From Cylindrobasidium torrendii FP15055 ss-10 (Eukaryota > Basidiomycota > Agaricomycetes > Agaricales > Physalacriaceae): a stretch of 64,000 nucleotides of DNA. Each line of letters opens with the position of its first letter. Within the stretch, counting starts at the first letter, position 1. Below, in pieces: positions 1-11,561 of the stretch. The notes under the pieces are model-generated. The model made no database searches. It saw only the letters and a list, made by a program, of their open reading frames with translations, and was not told where the DNA came from. Location: assembly GCA_000934385.1 (NCBI GenBank), contig KN880432.1, forward strand, positions 310,001 to 374,000. The letters are read 5' to 3'. A program made the position numbers and the translations under genes.

Positions 1-387
1 GCCTCTTCTGTGTCCCACCATGGTCGAATCCAGGTTGAATCTGTCTACCCCGACGCTTGACATCGAATGAGTCGATTATTTTTTCAGAATTTACCATCTG
101 CTAGAATGAACTGCCGACATGCTAAATTTTAAGAGTGATTCCAGGCGTGCTCATGCCCGGACACCGCAGAGTCAACGTCCAACCTCTTCGTGACTCGCCC
201 GAGACCTCGTCTGGAAATCGAGGCCAAGTTCGTATCTACGTCCATCCGTGACGGGGACGGGAGCCGCCTCTGCGGTCCATTGTCCTTATCAGTCGCGTAT
301 GGAAGTTTCCGCTTCTTATCATAATCTCACATACATATAAGACCAAAGATACGAACAAGAAAATCTTTGCTTCCTCCGGTCTCTATC
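1..387. other. Upstream region, no gene seen
   Basis: No reading frame here has a recognisable product. It is the 5' flank of the permease that starts at 388 and probably holds its promoter and leader. The AT-rich stretch around 330-345 (acatacatataag) resembles a TATA element about 45 bases before the start codon. Confidence 0.4.
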
Positions 388-2448
388 ATGTCGCGCTGGC
401 TGTCTCCCAAGTCATGGGCGCTCGAGCCCTCGCCCTCGACGTTCGCCCCGACGTCCAAATGGAGCAACAAGGACATGGATCCCGTCGCGCCCGAGGACAG
501 AACATGGTCGACGCGCAACTACGTCGCGTATTGGATTTCGGATGCGACGAATACAGCGGTTTGGGAACTGGCAAGTTCCATGTTGGCTATTGGCCTCTCG
601 TGGTGCGTATGCTTGCAGCAATTTGATTTATGCTGATAGCCCTTACAGGCGTCAGGCGCTGCCGGACATCGCAGTGGGGCATGTAGTTATTGCGGTGGTT
701 ATGGTCAGATTGTTTTTGGCTGTGCGCAGGTAGGCAGGGCGCTGAACGTCTTACAAGGTTCTGAACGGCACCGCTGGCGCGCGCATGCACGTCGCATTTC
801 CTGGTAAGACTCTACATGCTCAGACAGACCGCATAAAACTTATATCTTACCTAGTAATGAACCGCTCGTCCTTCGGGTTTTGGTTCAGCTACTTCAGTGT
901 GATCAGTCGTGTTATCCTGGCCATGTTTTGGTTTGGCATCCAGACATATACAGGATCGGAATGTGTGTACCAGATGCTCAAGGCTATATGGCCGTCGACC
1001 GCCAACATTCCAAACCATATCGACCCTTCCTCTGGTATCACCTCGTCAGGTTTGATGTGCTACTTCCTGTACGTCCGCTCGGTCATAGGAAGGGAAGTCA
1101 TAACTCACCGCACCTTGTAGGTATTGGTTGATACAGCTCCCCTTCATGCTCGTCTCCCCGCAAAAGATTCGTCATCTCTTCACTGCGAAAGCTATTATCG
1201 TGCCATTTGCATGGCTGGCCATCCTGATCTGGGCCATGATTAAGGCGCCGCCCAGCGTCTCCCTAAGCCCCAAACACTCACAACTCTCAGGAAGTGACTT
1301 GAGCTGGGCATGGTTAAGTGCATTGAACAGTGCATTCGGGATTTACGCCACGCTTTCTGTCAATATTCCCGACTTTACGGTGCGCACATTAGCACTATAC
1401 TCATTAGACAGTGTAGCTCACATCCTGTTCAGCGCTACGCCAAGACAGAACAAGCGCAGTATGTCCAAGTGGCCATCATTCCAACAGTATTCACCCTCGT
1501 CGCGTTTGTCGGGATCGCCGTCACTTCTGCTGGAGAGGTTCTCTATGGCGAAACCCTCTGGGACCCACTCCGCCTCATCGACAAATGGGATAACCGTGCT
1601 GCTGCCTTCTTTGCTGCCTTCAGCTTCTTGCTCGCAACCATCGGCACAAACATATCAGCAAACAGTCTGAGCGCTGCAAACGATATGACGGTCCTATTCC
1701 CAAGATATTTGAACATCCGACGAGGCCAAGTTGTGTGTGCGATTCTGGGAGGATGGGCACTGGCGCCATGGGAGATCCTAGCGTCTGGCCAGGGATTCCT
1801 CACCTTCATGTCAGGATATACGATTTTCTTGGGACCATTTGCCGGAATGTGCGTTGCCTCCCTCACTTATATCTTTCCTCTTTCGCTGATTTACTCGCTT
1901 TCTAGTATGGTGACAGACGTAAGCGGGCTAAGAGGCTCACAATACCATGCTAATATTTGGTAGTACTGGATCATTCACAAGACAAACGTTGACGTACCGG
2001 CGATGTACGATCCCAAGGGACGATACAGATACTGGAAGGGCATTGTCAGTTTCCATCGTCTTGCGCTTGGCTTGCATGTTGACCCATTATAGAACTGGCG
2101 TGCGCTTGCCGCCCTCATCTGTAGCGTTCCCCCAAGCTTCCCAGGGCTCGTCCACAGCATCAATCCAAGTATCAACCCTGGCCCAGTCTCTCATGTCTTC
2201 GATATTGCATGGTTATATGGGGTGAGTTTTCCGTCGCTTTCAACGACACTGGAGCTGACCTGAGAGTGTCACAGTTCTTCACAGCGTCCGGTGTGTATTG
2301 GTTGCTCACGGCGCTGTTCCCACCACACGAAACCTTCATGGAGAAGCCCATATACGACCTTGATGATTCCGAGCCCTCGTCGCCAGATTTGAAGGGGGGA
2401 GATTCGGAGAAGGCCTACGGAAGTGCTACTGTCAATCCGGTGCAGTAA
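388..2448 (+). CDS. NCS1-family nucleobase permease (Fur4/Dal4/Fui1-like)
   Basis: This is a multi-exon gene for a plasma-membrane symporter of the NCS1 family, which in fungi imports uracil, uridine, allantoin or thiamine. The N-terminal exon carries the family block TWSTRNYVAYWISDA, followed after introns by LNGTAGARMHV, MNRSSFGFWFSYF and FWFGIQTYTG, which line the substrate pocket in this family. Later exons give ANSLSAANDMTVLFPRYLNI and WALAPWEIL, also typical. About twelve hydrophobic segments are expected over about 540 residues. Both termini are hydrophilic, and the tail after the last helix is rich in D, E and S. The start at 388 is the first ATG in frame with the conserved N-terminus. 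Introns are about 45-55 nt; the first donor is gtgcgtatgc. The substrate cannot be told from sequence alone. Confidence 0.9.
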
Positions 2449-2669
2449 TCCACGGATGAATTGATTGTATTTGGTATCACGGGAATAGACATGTACGATT
2501 GCTATCCATGTCCCGTACATGAGTCGCTCCTTCTGAAGGGCTCCGTCGTCGATGTACTCGTGTTCAACGAGGCATTTGCACAGGCATTCCCATAAGACAG
2601 GTGGGCCCCGCCAGCAAAGGCGCGCTGAGCGATACAGCGAAGGGTGCGGAAACATCTACTAGATGAACT

Positions 2670-3658
2670 TCACGAGCCTTCGAATGTGCACATATTCTCC
2701 TCCTTGATACCAGAGAGAAGAGCTACGCCAATGACGAGGAGCAACAGCAATTGGCTGACGAACCAACTGCCAAACGGATATGCCCATTTCTTCTTGCCCA
2801 CCAATGCCTCGATTTCAACCGCAAATGTGCTAATTGTTGTAAGGCAACCACAGAACCCGTCGGCCATGCCTTGGAGGGTGGTGCAGGCGATGGTCGACGT
2901 GCTGCCGAGGCGTTGAACGACATGTAGGATACCGAGGAGCGCAGTTCCAAAAGTGTTCACGCCGAAGGTACCCCAGGGGATCTTTGACGGTCTGTTGAGC
3001 TTGACAGAGAGGGCATATCGTACGAGCGTTCCGGCAGGTGCCCAAAGAAGGGCTGCAGTGGCTTGGTAGCGATAACTTGGAGAGAGTTTGAAATAAAGTG
3101 GGTATGCTGCTGCGTATAGCAGAACGGATAGGACGGTGATGCACGTTCGAATGAGGCGGGACGGATGTGGTATATTTATCTTGAAGAATTGGCCGAGGTA
3201 GCGTCCGAAGAAAAGGGATGCCATAGATATGGAGACCGTGAAGACGCTTTTGGTGAGTCCGTCCACAACATCGCGCAGGTCACCTCTGTGGGTATTCTTG
3301 GCATTCATCCATGATTCGAAGACGTCGAGCTGCCAGCCAGAGAACGTCGTTAATGAGCCACAAAACCCTGAATTGGATTGGATTGTTAGAGGGCGCTGCC
3401 AAAGTGAAGCCAATCACCTGTGGTGAGAGCGACTATCACGGGAGAGTAGCCCGTGAATGACTGCTTGAAGAGGCCCATGAAGAGACATCCTACGCCTTGA
3501 GCATAGGCTAATGGAAATATGCTTTGGCCATCGTATGTGACTAGTGCGGAGAGCCCGAGACGAGCAAGCACGCCAAAGAGAGAGGATGGAAAGAGGAGAG
3601 CCAGCACATCTATATGGAATGGATGAATTTGAGTTGGCGTCTGTGAAGCGTCGCCCAT
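2670..3658 (-). CDS. FEX1: Fluoride exporter, CrcB/FEX family, two-domain
   Basis: The product is a membrane channel that expels fluoride from the cytoplasm. Fungal FEX proteins are internal duplications of the bacterial CrcB fold, and both halves are visible here. The first half ends in GFCGSLTTFSGWQ, assembled across an intron whose donor follows ALTTG. The second half contains WGTFGVNTFGTALLG and GFCGCLTTISTF. The GxCGxxTTFS blocks form the pore-lining signature, and the second half keeps the family Asn (GVN). The first half has AYAQGVGCLFMG at the equivalent place, as is common in fungal FEX. The start is placed at 3658 (MGDASQ), because the longer open frame upstream begins with TTG. The length is about 315 residues. 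The gene is head-to-head with the sphingolipid reductase at 3738. Confidence 0.9.
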
Positions 3659-3737
3659 CGACGTGAAGAGCAAGTTAATTATAACCAAGTTGATAGTGAT
3701 CCCACAACGGAGTTAGCCGACTGTATTCTGAACGCCC
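3659..3737. promoter_or_regulatory. Compact bidirectional promoter, FEX1/TSC10
   Basis: Only 79 bases separate the start codons of two divergent genes. Both promoters and both 5' leaders must fit here or overlap the neighbouring coding sequence. The segment has an AT-rich core (ttaattataa near 3675). Confidence 0.5.
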
Positions 3738-4882
3738 ATGTCCTCCGCCTGGCTTTCCGCGCTCGTTTCAGCCGTCGCCATCCTCTCTGTCGCGCTCTCA
3801 TCCATGTTCTTCGGGAAGAAAAGTTGGGATCCAAAGGGAAAGGTGCGTCGCCCGCACGCACCAGTGAACTACACGCTGACCAGACTAGCACTGTTACATT
3901 ACAGGTGGCTCCCAGGGCCTCGGCCTCGCAGAAGCCATCCTACTCACCAAACGGGGTGCACACGTCTCTATAGTAGCCCGCGACGAGAAGAAACTGAGCG
4001 CCGCACTCTCCGAACTCGAGAAACATAGGCAGTCGCCCGACCAAATCCTTGCCTCGTACTCCTTCCCCCTCAATGAAGCTGCAGCGTCCGCGGCCGCGCT
4101 CGATGCTGCTGCAGCCCGTCACGGCGGTCGTACCCCAGATGCACTCTTCCTGTGTGCTGGAAGCAGCAGACCTGGTTTCTTCATCGAACAAGACGAGAAG
4201 AGTCTGAGAGAGCAGATGGACGGTGTCTACTGGGTCCAAGCATTCACTGCTCTCGCCGCCGTCAAGCGCGAGGTCAAACCGTCCAAAATCGTGTTCGTGT
4301 CCAGTATTCTCGCCATGTTCAGCTTCGTCGGTTACACTCCATATACTCCAGCCAAGTTTGCCATCAGAGGTGCGCGCCCTCCACCCACTCATTTATTACG
4401 TTTAACTCACTTGGGGATCCTAGGTCTGGCGGAAACTCTGCGCTCAGAGCTTATTCTGTACGGAGTCGATGTACATATATACTTCCCAGCGACGATCCTG
4501 AGCCCGGGTTATGAAGACGAGAACAAGTGTAAACCGCAGATCACTCTCAAGCTGGAGGAGACCGACGATGGCATTACGCCCGAAGTCTCCGCAGAACATT
4601 TGTTCAATGGTGTTCGCAAAGGCCAATTCCATATCACGGGAGAAATTCTTAGCGACCTCTTTCGTGTCGGTGCACGCGGAGCTAGCCCTTGGAATAATGT
4701 GTTCATGGATCTCATCTACGGATTCATTGGCAATGTTCGTACAAGCAACTTCTGCCAATTCCTCTCGCATACTGATTGTTTGGTAGATTGGCCTCGTTAT
4801 ATGGCGTCGCGGCGTGGATTCGACAATCCGTGGGCATACAGAAGAGCACAAGAAGTACCTTGCTGATAAAAATATCCAATGA
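3738..4882 (+). CDS. TSC10: 3-ketodihydrosphingosine reductase (short-chain dehydrogenase)
   Basis: This enzyme reduces 3-ketodihydrosphingosine to dihydrosphingosine with NADPH, the second step of sphingolipid synthesis at the ER. An N-terminal hydrophobic segment (residues about 4-25) anchors it. Splicing the first intron (gtgcgtcgcc to cagactag) restores KHCYITGGSQGLG, the Rossmann TGxxxGxG motif directly after the anchor. The catalytic region reads VSSILAMFSFVGYTPYTPAK, with Ser and the YxxxK pair. A second intron splits AIRG from LAETLRSEL. A third, near the end, gives the tail IGLVIWRRGVDSTIRG and the stop at 4880-4882. The length of about 330 residues fits fungal KDSR. It converges with the TspO-like gene 182 bases downstream. 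Confidence 0.9.
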
Positions 4883-5064
4883 ATGCCAGACCATTGTTGT
4901 GTGTATTTACGAGGCAATCCTTGGTTCTCGGGCACAGTCCACATTCCTCTGCATTGCGGTACTCAATCGTGTTCAAAAACACGACCAGTGTCAATCGCAG
5001 CAAGCGTATTTTCATTTGTGGTGACTGCTCCTTACATCAAGATTACCATACAGGCTTGTGTCGT

Positions 5065-5872
5065 TTACAGGGTCTTTCCCTCGCTCTTGGGCTTTCCTGA
5101 GTTTAACCACCAAATACCTCCGTTGAGGTAGGTCGCAAACGCTGTCCATGCACAATAAGGCGCAAGGAACAGGGTGGTCTGCCCGTTGGTCGCTTCATGC
5201 AGGACACTCTGTTGTCGATTTAGTCTCGTCTGCGAGTCGGGAATGAGATGGCGTACCGTCATATACCATGTCGTCGCACCAAGAAGGGCGCTGTCAACCA
5301 GCGCGAACCCGACCTAGCAAACTGTGAGCCGCTAGCTCGTATTGTTCGTCGGGAGCGACCGACCTGTTTCGCATTGAAGAAGAGCGGACTCCAGGCAAAG
5401 TTGAACGCTAATTGCGTATAGTACAATGCTAGCCCGAGTCTTAAAGAAGACCTAGGACGACATAATATTCAACAATTTGAGTGAGCCCTATAGCAGCCAT
5501 GCATACCTAGTGGCGGGCAGAACGGCAGTGTCCAGCGCGCCGACAGCAAGGTGAGACGCCCATCCCATGGCTTGAGGAATGGTGTCAGTGAAATGAAGCG
5601 CAATGGAAGTGAGACGTACATAGGTAAAGAAGGGGCCAAACGATAGGAAAGACCTGGCGCGGTGGGCGCCCGGGCGGAGCCACCAGATTCTGGTTTGCAT
5701 TAGAGTATGTAGCAGGCGCAAATGAATGTCTGCGTACCTTGTACCAAGGTCCTCTCACGACAGAGCGTGTCCCCATGCCACTGAAGACGCCGAGGACGAG
5801 CGGGAGCCCAAGGGCAGTAACAGAGTTGCGCGGAATATCGAGCAGAATGGTGGGGAGGTGAAAGTCAGACAT
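5065..5872 (-). CDS. TspO/MBR family translocator protein
   Basis: This is a five-helix membrane protein of the TspO/peripheral benzodiazepine receptor family, which binds porphyrins and sterol-like ligands and sits in mitochondrial or ER membranes. Spliced from several short exons, it shows SGMGTRSVVRGPWYK, then the loop PPGRPPRQVFPIVWPLLY (family PPGWVFGxVWxxLY), a FAWSPLFF-type helix, and the final helix AWTAFATYLNGGIWWLN (family AWxxFAxxLN). The start at 5872 (MSDFHLP) is the first ATG in the exon; the frame extends 12 codons further without supporting similarity. The length is about 220 residues, slightly longer than the usual 160-190 because of a basic, Gln-rich insert (TRLNRQQSV) in the loop before the final helix. 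The function in fungi is unknown. Confidence 0.85.
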
Positions 5873-6247
5873 AGTGGTAGTACGAGGGAAAGTATCGTCG
5901 ACGAGCACGCGTCAGTCAAAAGCACTGGATGCGGATCCGACGTCATGTTGAACGATGGTCGACGAGCATCGGTGATGACACTGACAACAAAGGCCAGAAC
6001 ATACACGACAAATCGAGAGCGAGCTCACGGGTGGAATGATTCTGAGGATTGGTCTCACGCACACACCCCCAAAAAGACCACCACATATTTGAAGGAATGT
6101 GCAATGTACAGTGATGGTATTGGTATATATCAATGGTGAGTGTATGTCTGTATAAATACCCGCAGTAGCTCGTGAGTATCGTCTTGTACAATATTATGTA
6201 GCTCGTGTTGTATCCTGTAGCCCAAAACAACCCCAGAAAGCGAGACA
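5873..6247. other. Intergenic, no gene seen
   Basis: This is the 5' flank of the TspO-like gene and the 3' flank of the VTT-domain gene. Open frames here are short and lack recognisable domains. Confidence 0.4.
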
Positions 6248-7620
6248 CTATGAAGGAAGCGACTCGTCGTCCTGCATCGCCCGCTTCTCGTCTATCAACT
6301 TCGATAGCCTGCTGGGCGAACGAATGTGCTGAATATTCCGTGGTACCCATCGCTTCCATTGTCGTGGCGGTTGCTCCCCTGGCTCTGCGTGTGTTTGCAA
6401 AAGCGCTTTCAGGTGGTCGCGGCCCAAGATGGGTGCAAGCGACAGGAACGACAAGAAGACGAGCTTCAAAATAAGCTCTGGTGATAGCAAGAGCGATGAT
6501 ATTGTTTGCGGAGTTGGTGAGGGTGCGGATGCAACAGTCTGGAGAATATCCCCTATCTAAATAACTGCGTTAATTTGGGGTTGCTGCAAAGGCGCGCGAC
6601 CACATACCTGACATGTTACTGCCGTCCAAGGGAGACTACCAATAAATGCGGCCAAGAAACAATCTGCGAGTGGGACACCGGTGACCCCGCAGGCAATGTT
6701 GATGCCGGACCAGGGCACAACTCCAATTAAGCGAAGAATGGACAAGCGAATCCACGGTGCGGAAGAGTGGTCGTTGTTGCTGGCACCTTCGAGGGCAGAG
6801 CGTGTCTTGTCCAACGCCTTTGGGAAATATCGGGTCAGGAAGGGGGCAAGGGGTTTGGAGAGCATAGTGGCACAGATGGAACCAAGAGTAGTAAGCAGAG
6901 TGAGGAGAAGGGTGGCATACGCCGGCGAGAAGAGCGCGCCCGCTAACACGTTCTGGACCCCAGTTAGTATATGCGCCCTTCACTACTAGCAGGAGCACCT
7001 ACCCAGATCACGGAGCCCGGCACAGACCATGCGTGTTTCCAAACGGCGGTTATGGAGATGATGGCCAATACGTGCGTGAGTTGGGCGCCGCCGGACTGAG
7101 AGTAGCCATGCAGGTCGCGTCCAAGCTGAGCGACATCGGCCAGCGTTCGCGGCCAGGATACAGACACTGGGAGTGATCGAAACAGGACAAATACAAGTCC
7201 CGCGGACACGGGGAAGAGGCAGACGACGATGAACAACGGAAAATGGACTGATGGCACATCCGTTTGTGGTTCAGCCGGTACTGGCGGCTTTTCGTTCAAC
7301 ACATCGCCAAAGGAGGTCTTCTGAGCAGACGCCGACAGCGGCAGGATGGGCTCCTCATCGCGGGGCGTCGCTGGCAGCACGTGCCGGGGTGAATGAATGA
7401 AATGCAGGATTTGAGAGGCCACAACGGTGAGCATGTTGGGCGGCGCTGCGATGTCCGTTTCGACTGGCGGAGTCGGCGGAGGAGTGTCCAGACGGAGGGT
7501 CGTGGATGAACGTCTGCGGCCGAGTCCTCGAATGGTCAGAGGAGGTCCAAGAGTAGTGGACGTGCTCGACGCGCGGGTACGAGTTGTGGGGGGAGGAGAT
7601 AGACCACCAGAATCGCACAT
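6248..7620 (-). CDS. TVP38: TVP38/TMEM64 (VTT domain) membrane protein
   Basis: This is a multipass Golgi/ER membrane protein of the VTT (DedA-like, SNARE-associated) superfamily; relatives act as lipid scramblases or in vesicle traffic. A long Ser/Pro/Thr/Arg-rich cytosolic N-terminus (residues about 1-120) precedes the membrane part. After a short intron, KHAWSVPGSVIW joins NVLAGALFSPAYATLLL, the family re-entrant loop with (F/Y)xxPG-type residues. Further on come SILRLIGVVPWSGINIACG (family R(L/F)xPxxPFxxxN) and GSLPWTAVTCQ. A last intron leads to IGDILQ and a basic C-terminus (KRWVPRN). There are three exons, and the length is about 420 residues. The start at 7620 is the first ATG of the open frame; an upstream exon cannot be excluded. 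Confidence 0.85.
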
Positions 7621-10044
7621 GGACGTAAAAAAGAGACTCGAAAGCCGAGATGGCAGACATTGGTAAATATACTCGCGTAAGCGCGTGATGACGGCAGCGC
7701 CCGATCATGATGGCCCCTGCCCGGCTGGCAGTGAAGCGCAGTCCTTGGTCTCCACTGAAGCACTGGCTGTCAGGCTGAAGCGGTTGGAAAACAGCTCTCG
7801 CAGTAAACGCAGGCCAACAGCTATGAAAACCTCGGACGCATCCCCGGACGTGTTCAAGATGTGTGTTTTCCCGGAAGAACACTGCCGACGCTCTCCGTGC
7901 TCCGTCAGCCAATATAACGCGGTCGCCATGACTCCTTTTCCCAGATCGGGCCACGAAAAAAAGTACCAAGTTGCCTGACCGAACGAGCGAGCGTGCGACT
8001 CGAGTGCTAGCAGAAATAATACAGGTCAAGTGCAAGCCAAGCTCTGCTGCGCGTCTCTGCGGAAAGAGCGATGCCCATTGTGATTATCAAAGGTGCCTGT
8101 TTTGGTCTGACCGCTGACAAAACGGCTCGCGATCGTCAGCGTCCTCGCCCGGCGCACACGAACTTGTCATCATACCAAAACAACCCGTCCGGCCAAATGC
8201 AATGATCCCCTGGGCTGAAATTTCACAGCTAAGTATTCCGGACTTACAACCACCTTTTCACATCCGTGTGCTGTGAGCAGGCACAAATACACAGGACGCG
8301 ACGCGACGCGGATGCCAACCGATCCTGAATTGCATCACGTGTCCGTCAGCTTGCTTGCTACCCCCATCGACTCCTTTACTACCAGTTGTCCTGGTTTTGA
8401 GCTCAATATGCTTCCAACACAACCGAGAGACATTTTTGCGAACCCTCCCCGGTGAACGCACTGGTGGCAAAGCAGCAAGGACACCCTAATTTCCTACCCA
8501 GAGACTCATTCTGCTTGGAGCCTCAAATCCTGCTCGAAATCGAAGGGGTTTGAGAGCTCGACCATGAGAAGCTGGGCAGCGGAATGAGCGTTTACCCCGG
8601 GCTTTTGTGCGATTTACATTTGCCTTCGAGAACAGTCGTTTCCTCGCGATGCATTTGTAGACATCGCTCCAAAATAACAGTGTGCACCGAATCGGAGAAA
8701 TCAGTACTAGTCGCATGCGTGTGGTCGTAGACGACTGGGGCGGCGCCATCTCCCGAAGCCTGATACACATTTGTTTCCATCAGAACGCATGCATCTCGGA
8801 GGATTCTGAAACTCTCCCATTGACCAACGTTCAACGTTCAACTTGCCCTTTGACCAGACACTTGTTCACGCAAGTTGGAATCCATCTCATACCGTGCTGC
8901 GCGCTTTGATCTCGGGACTTTAGCTCGGACGCAGTAGCGCACGTTAGCAACACATCAAAGGCCACGCGAGATTTGCATTGTTTCCCCAAATGGCAAGAGC
9001 ATGCATCATAGATCTGCGACGTGCGTGGGTGCGAGCACGAGACCGTGCCTCCCCCGCCAATAATTGTCCCTGAGGACTGAATACCATTCGACCGACTACC
9101 TGCTTAGTGCTGGCATAGTGCTCGAATCAATGCAGTGCTCATGACATGAGTGATTTCTGTCGGCATAGTTTAATGACGCAGGCGCGCACCTACCTGCGGT
9201 GGGTACCATTTAGATGTGTTGTTCCCAAATAGGAATGCGATTTTCGATCTCGAGCCTGTCGACCCTGCGTTTGCCCCCAAGACGCGGGATTTTGAGGTCG
9301 CGGGACGCCTTCCACGCCAGTCCGCGTGTGCCGGAATGCATATTGTTATGTAATGAGGATTCACCGGGAGGCATCGTCCAGACTCCGAAGGTTGTAGCGA
9401 GTAAAAACCTCGTTGGTGACTGAGCGACGCGAAACAGAATACCAATAGATCTATTCCTGATTTCCGGATAAGAGTGGCGGACAAGTCACAGATAGACAGG
9501 CCAAAGCTGTTGATACATCTACTACAGGACATTGGTAGGTGACTGATATCGCTAGGGTTGAATCGCTGGGTCTGACAGTCATCAGAATATCATAGGCCCT
9601 CTGAATGGAGGAACGTCACTTGTGAACCGTTAAGCGCACTCGAGGTGGGCACACCCCGGTCCTTCCGCCTCACTCCGCAAAGTAGGACAGACGCGCGGAA
9701 TGCATGCCTCGCTTGCTGCAGCGCAATTCGTACCATGGCGTAAATCCCAAGATTTCGTGCATCTATCTCATCCTACGCGGCTTATCGCCTCCCATGGCTT
9801 CCGAGTCTATGTCCTGGCGAATATTCCGCATGCGGCATCTCGAAAGCTTGAGGGCAGAGATCCAGCAGAATCCACTCGCTGCGGATGCCCCGGTCCGGGT
9901 TCCGACACCGGGTATGAGCGACTAGGGCGCATCAATCATCGATTATTGGAATTTGGGGACACCTCACCACTGGTTGCCCGCCCCAAGATGGAAAGGGTAC
10001 ATTGAGACGACAGACACAAGCATCCCCGTCTTCGTCTGAGCATA

Positions 10045-10443
10045 ATGAAACGACACCTAAGCGAGGTACTTACATCCTTATGGTATCACGAATTCGATCC
10101 GTGGCCTTGCGAGGACAGAACACAGCAACGAATGGAACGGGAGTTGCTTGAAGATGTGCGCGTACGGAGGGCGGGATCAAATCGACCCAAGTTTGAATCT
10201 GTCGGCGAGGCATTATGCAGAGTACCGAGTGTTTGCATTCAGTCGATTATAAACATCGCATGGGATGCCGTCAACTTCGCCGAAGAAATAGTGTCAGGCA
10301 AAGGCTGGGCAAAGGCATGCCTTGACCGTCTTTACCGTTTTGCGGCTAGGGCGGAAGTCTGGATTGTGAACGTGAAAGAGCACAGGACCAAAAATCTTGT
10401 CTGCGGAGGTAAATGTGCGCCCATTTCGTGGATCAATGCATAA
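10045..10443 (+). CDS. Possible small orphan ORF, doubtful
   Basis: This is an ATG-started frame of 132 codons in the gene-poor stretch, with no motif I recognise. The predicted protein is mixed and charged, with one weak amphipathic stretch (SIINIAWDAVNFAEE). It could be an orphan gene, an exon of an unseen gene, or chance. It is listed because it is the longest ATG-started frame between 8 and 11 kb. Confidence 0.15.
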   Translation: MKRHLSEVLTSLWYHEFDPWPCEDRTQQRMERELLEDVRVRRAGSNRPKFESVGEALCRVPSVCIQSIINIAWDAVNFAEEIVSGKGWAKACLDRLYRFAARAEVWIVNVKEHRTKNLVCGGKCAPISWINA

Positions 10444-11443
10444 AAACCGAGCGCGATAGACAAAGAGACCGTCAGTGAATGCGTTGGAAGACGAGTTGAA
10501 GCAGGGAAGAAATCGAAAGAGATAAACCGACATATGATTAAGAGAATGCATTTGTGTGAGCGTGTGAGCGTCGTGCAGAGGATATCGGACCCGGGTCAGG
10601 CTAAGGCCATGGATCGAGAGTCGGTTAGGAAAGGACCCCGCCTCTGTCCCGCTCCAAGTAATGTGCTCTCACAGATTGAAAGTCTTTCTAGTCAGGCCTC
10701 GAATCACCCTTGAGTGTTATTGGCATGAGACTTTTGGTACGGACCCTCGGTTGCGCCTAGGGAAGGAGGTGTACGCCACATTTCTGAGTGACGCTAGAAG
10801 AGACCCAAGCAGACGATGACAATGGCTGGAGCCAGCTGGAGCTTTCCTGGCGCCGCCTGCTCGACGCCTCATTCAGGATGAAATCCACAACCGCCTCAAG
10901 CGCGGTGAGGAGTTGGATGGTCGGGTGCGAGCCGCCGTGCCGACACGTGAAATGATGCAGTCACTCGGAAGATTCCAGCACAGCCACTGCAGGGCTGCAA
11001 GCTCACCACTATCATCCTCCTCGTCAAGTCGCGACATCGGCGTGGATGGCGTACTGCGCATCATTCCCGCGCTATCCAGGGATGTTTCTGGTACAACCGT
11101 CTCATTGTTCACCTTTCTCTTTTTTTCTTTCTTTTTTTTCTGTTGTTTTTCTTCAGCAAACGAGTCCCTTCATGGAACGTTCGCATTCGTAGGTGCTTTG
11201 TTCGTGCGAGCATGGATCGAGAAATTATCTACCCCGAGCGTCGGCTATCGTCTGTGCTGCATCTTGTCGGGCCTTGTCTGGTCCAATTGTATTGTTTGCT
11301 CCGTAGGTCCTCGGAGTTGAATAGCAGACTCCTCGCTTGACCCTGGTTTTGGTAGTCTACCCTCGGAATTCTCTCATGTCCCTACAGATCCCACTCTCCG
11401 AGACATTACAATGCATGGCTATTTCAGATGGAAACGCACCTTG

Positions 11444-11453
11444 TATATATAAG
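11444..11453 (+). promoter_or_regulatory. TATA box of the C2H2 regulator
   Basis: The sequence tatatataag lies 108 bases before the start codon at 11562. The pyrimidine-rich, CA-containing leader after it is typical of fungal promoters. Spacing suggests transcription starts near 11480. Confidence 0.6.
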
Positions 11454-11561
11454 ACCGGTCTACCCATCGCTGGAATGTTTTCTTTCCTCTCAACCAGCCC
11501 ATCCATCTCATCCCACCAAGCCTGCACCAACGAGTCGGACAGCAGCAGCACCTAATTCACG

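Larger units (their letters stand above)
7621..11561. other. Gene-poor region upstream of the C2H2 regulator
   Basis: Nearly 4 kb have no recognisable protein. The open frames are short, lack known motifs, and cannot be joined by convincing GT-AG introns. It contains C-rich and T-rich tracts (polypyrimidine around 11110-11155) and a TATA box at 11444. It may be an extended regulatory region of the transcription factor at 11562, may hold non-coding RNA, or may be decayed sequence. I cannot decide between these from sequence. Confidence 0.45.

Noticed and set aside
7355..8035. A 226-codon minus-strand frame near the 5' end of the TVP38-like gene
   Set aside because: It overlaps the real gene in another frame, has no domain, and its composition is that of a shadow frame.
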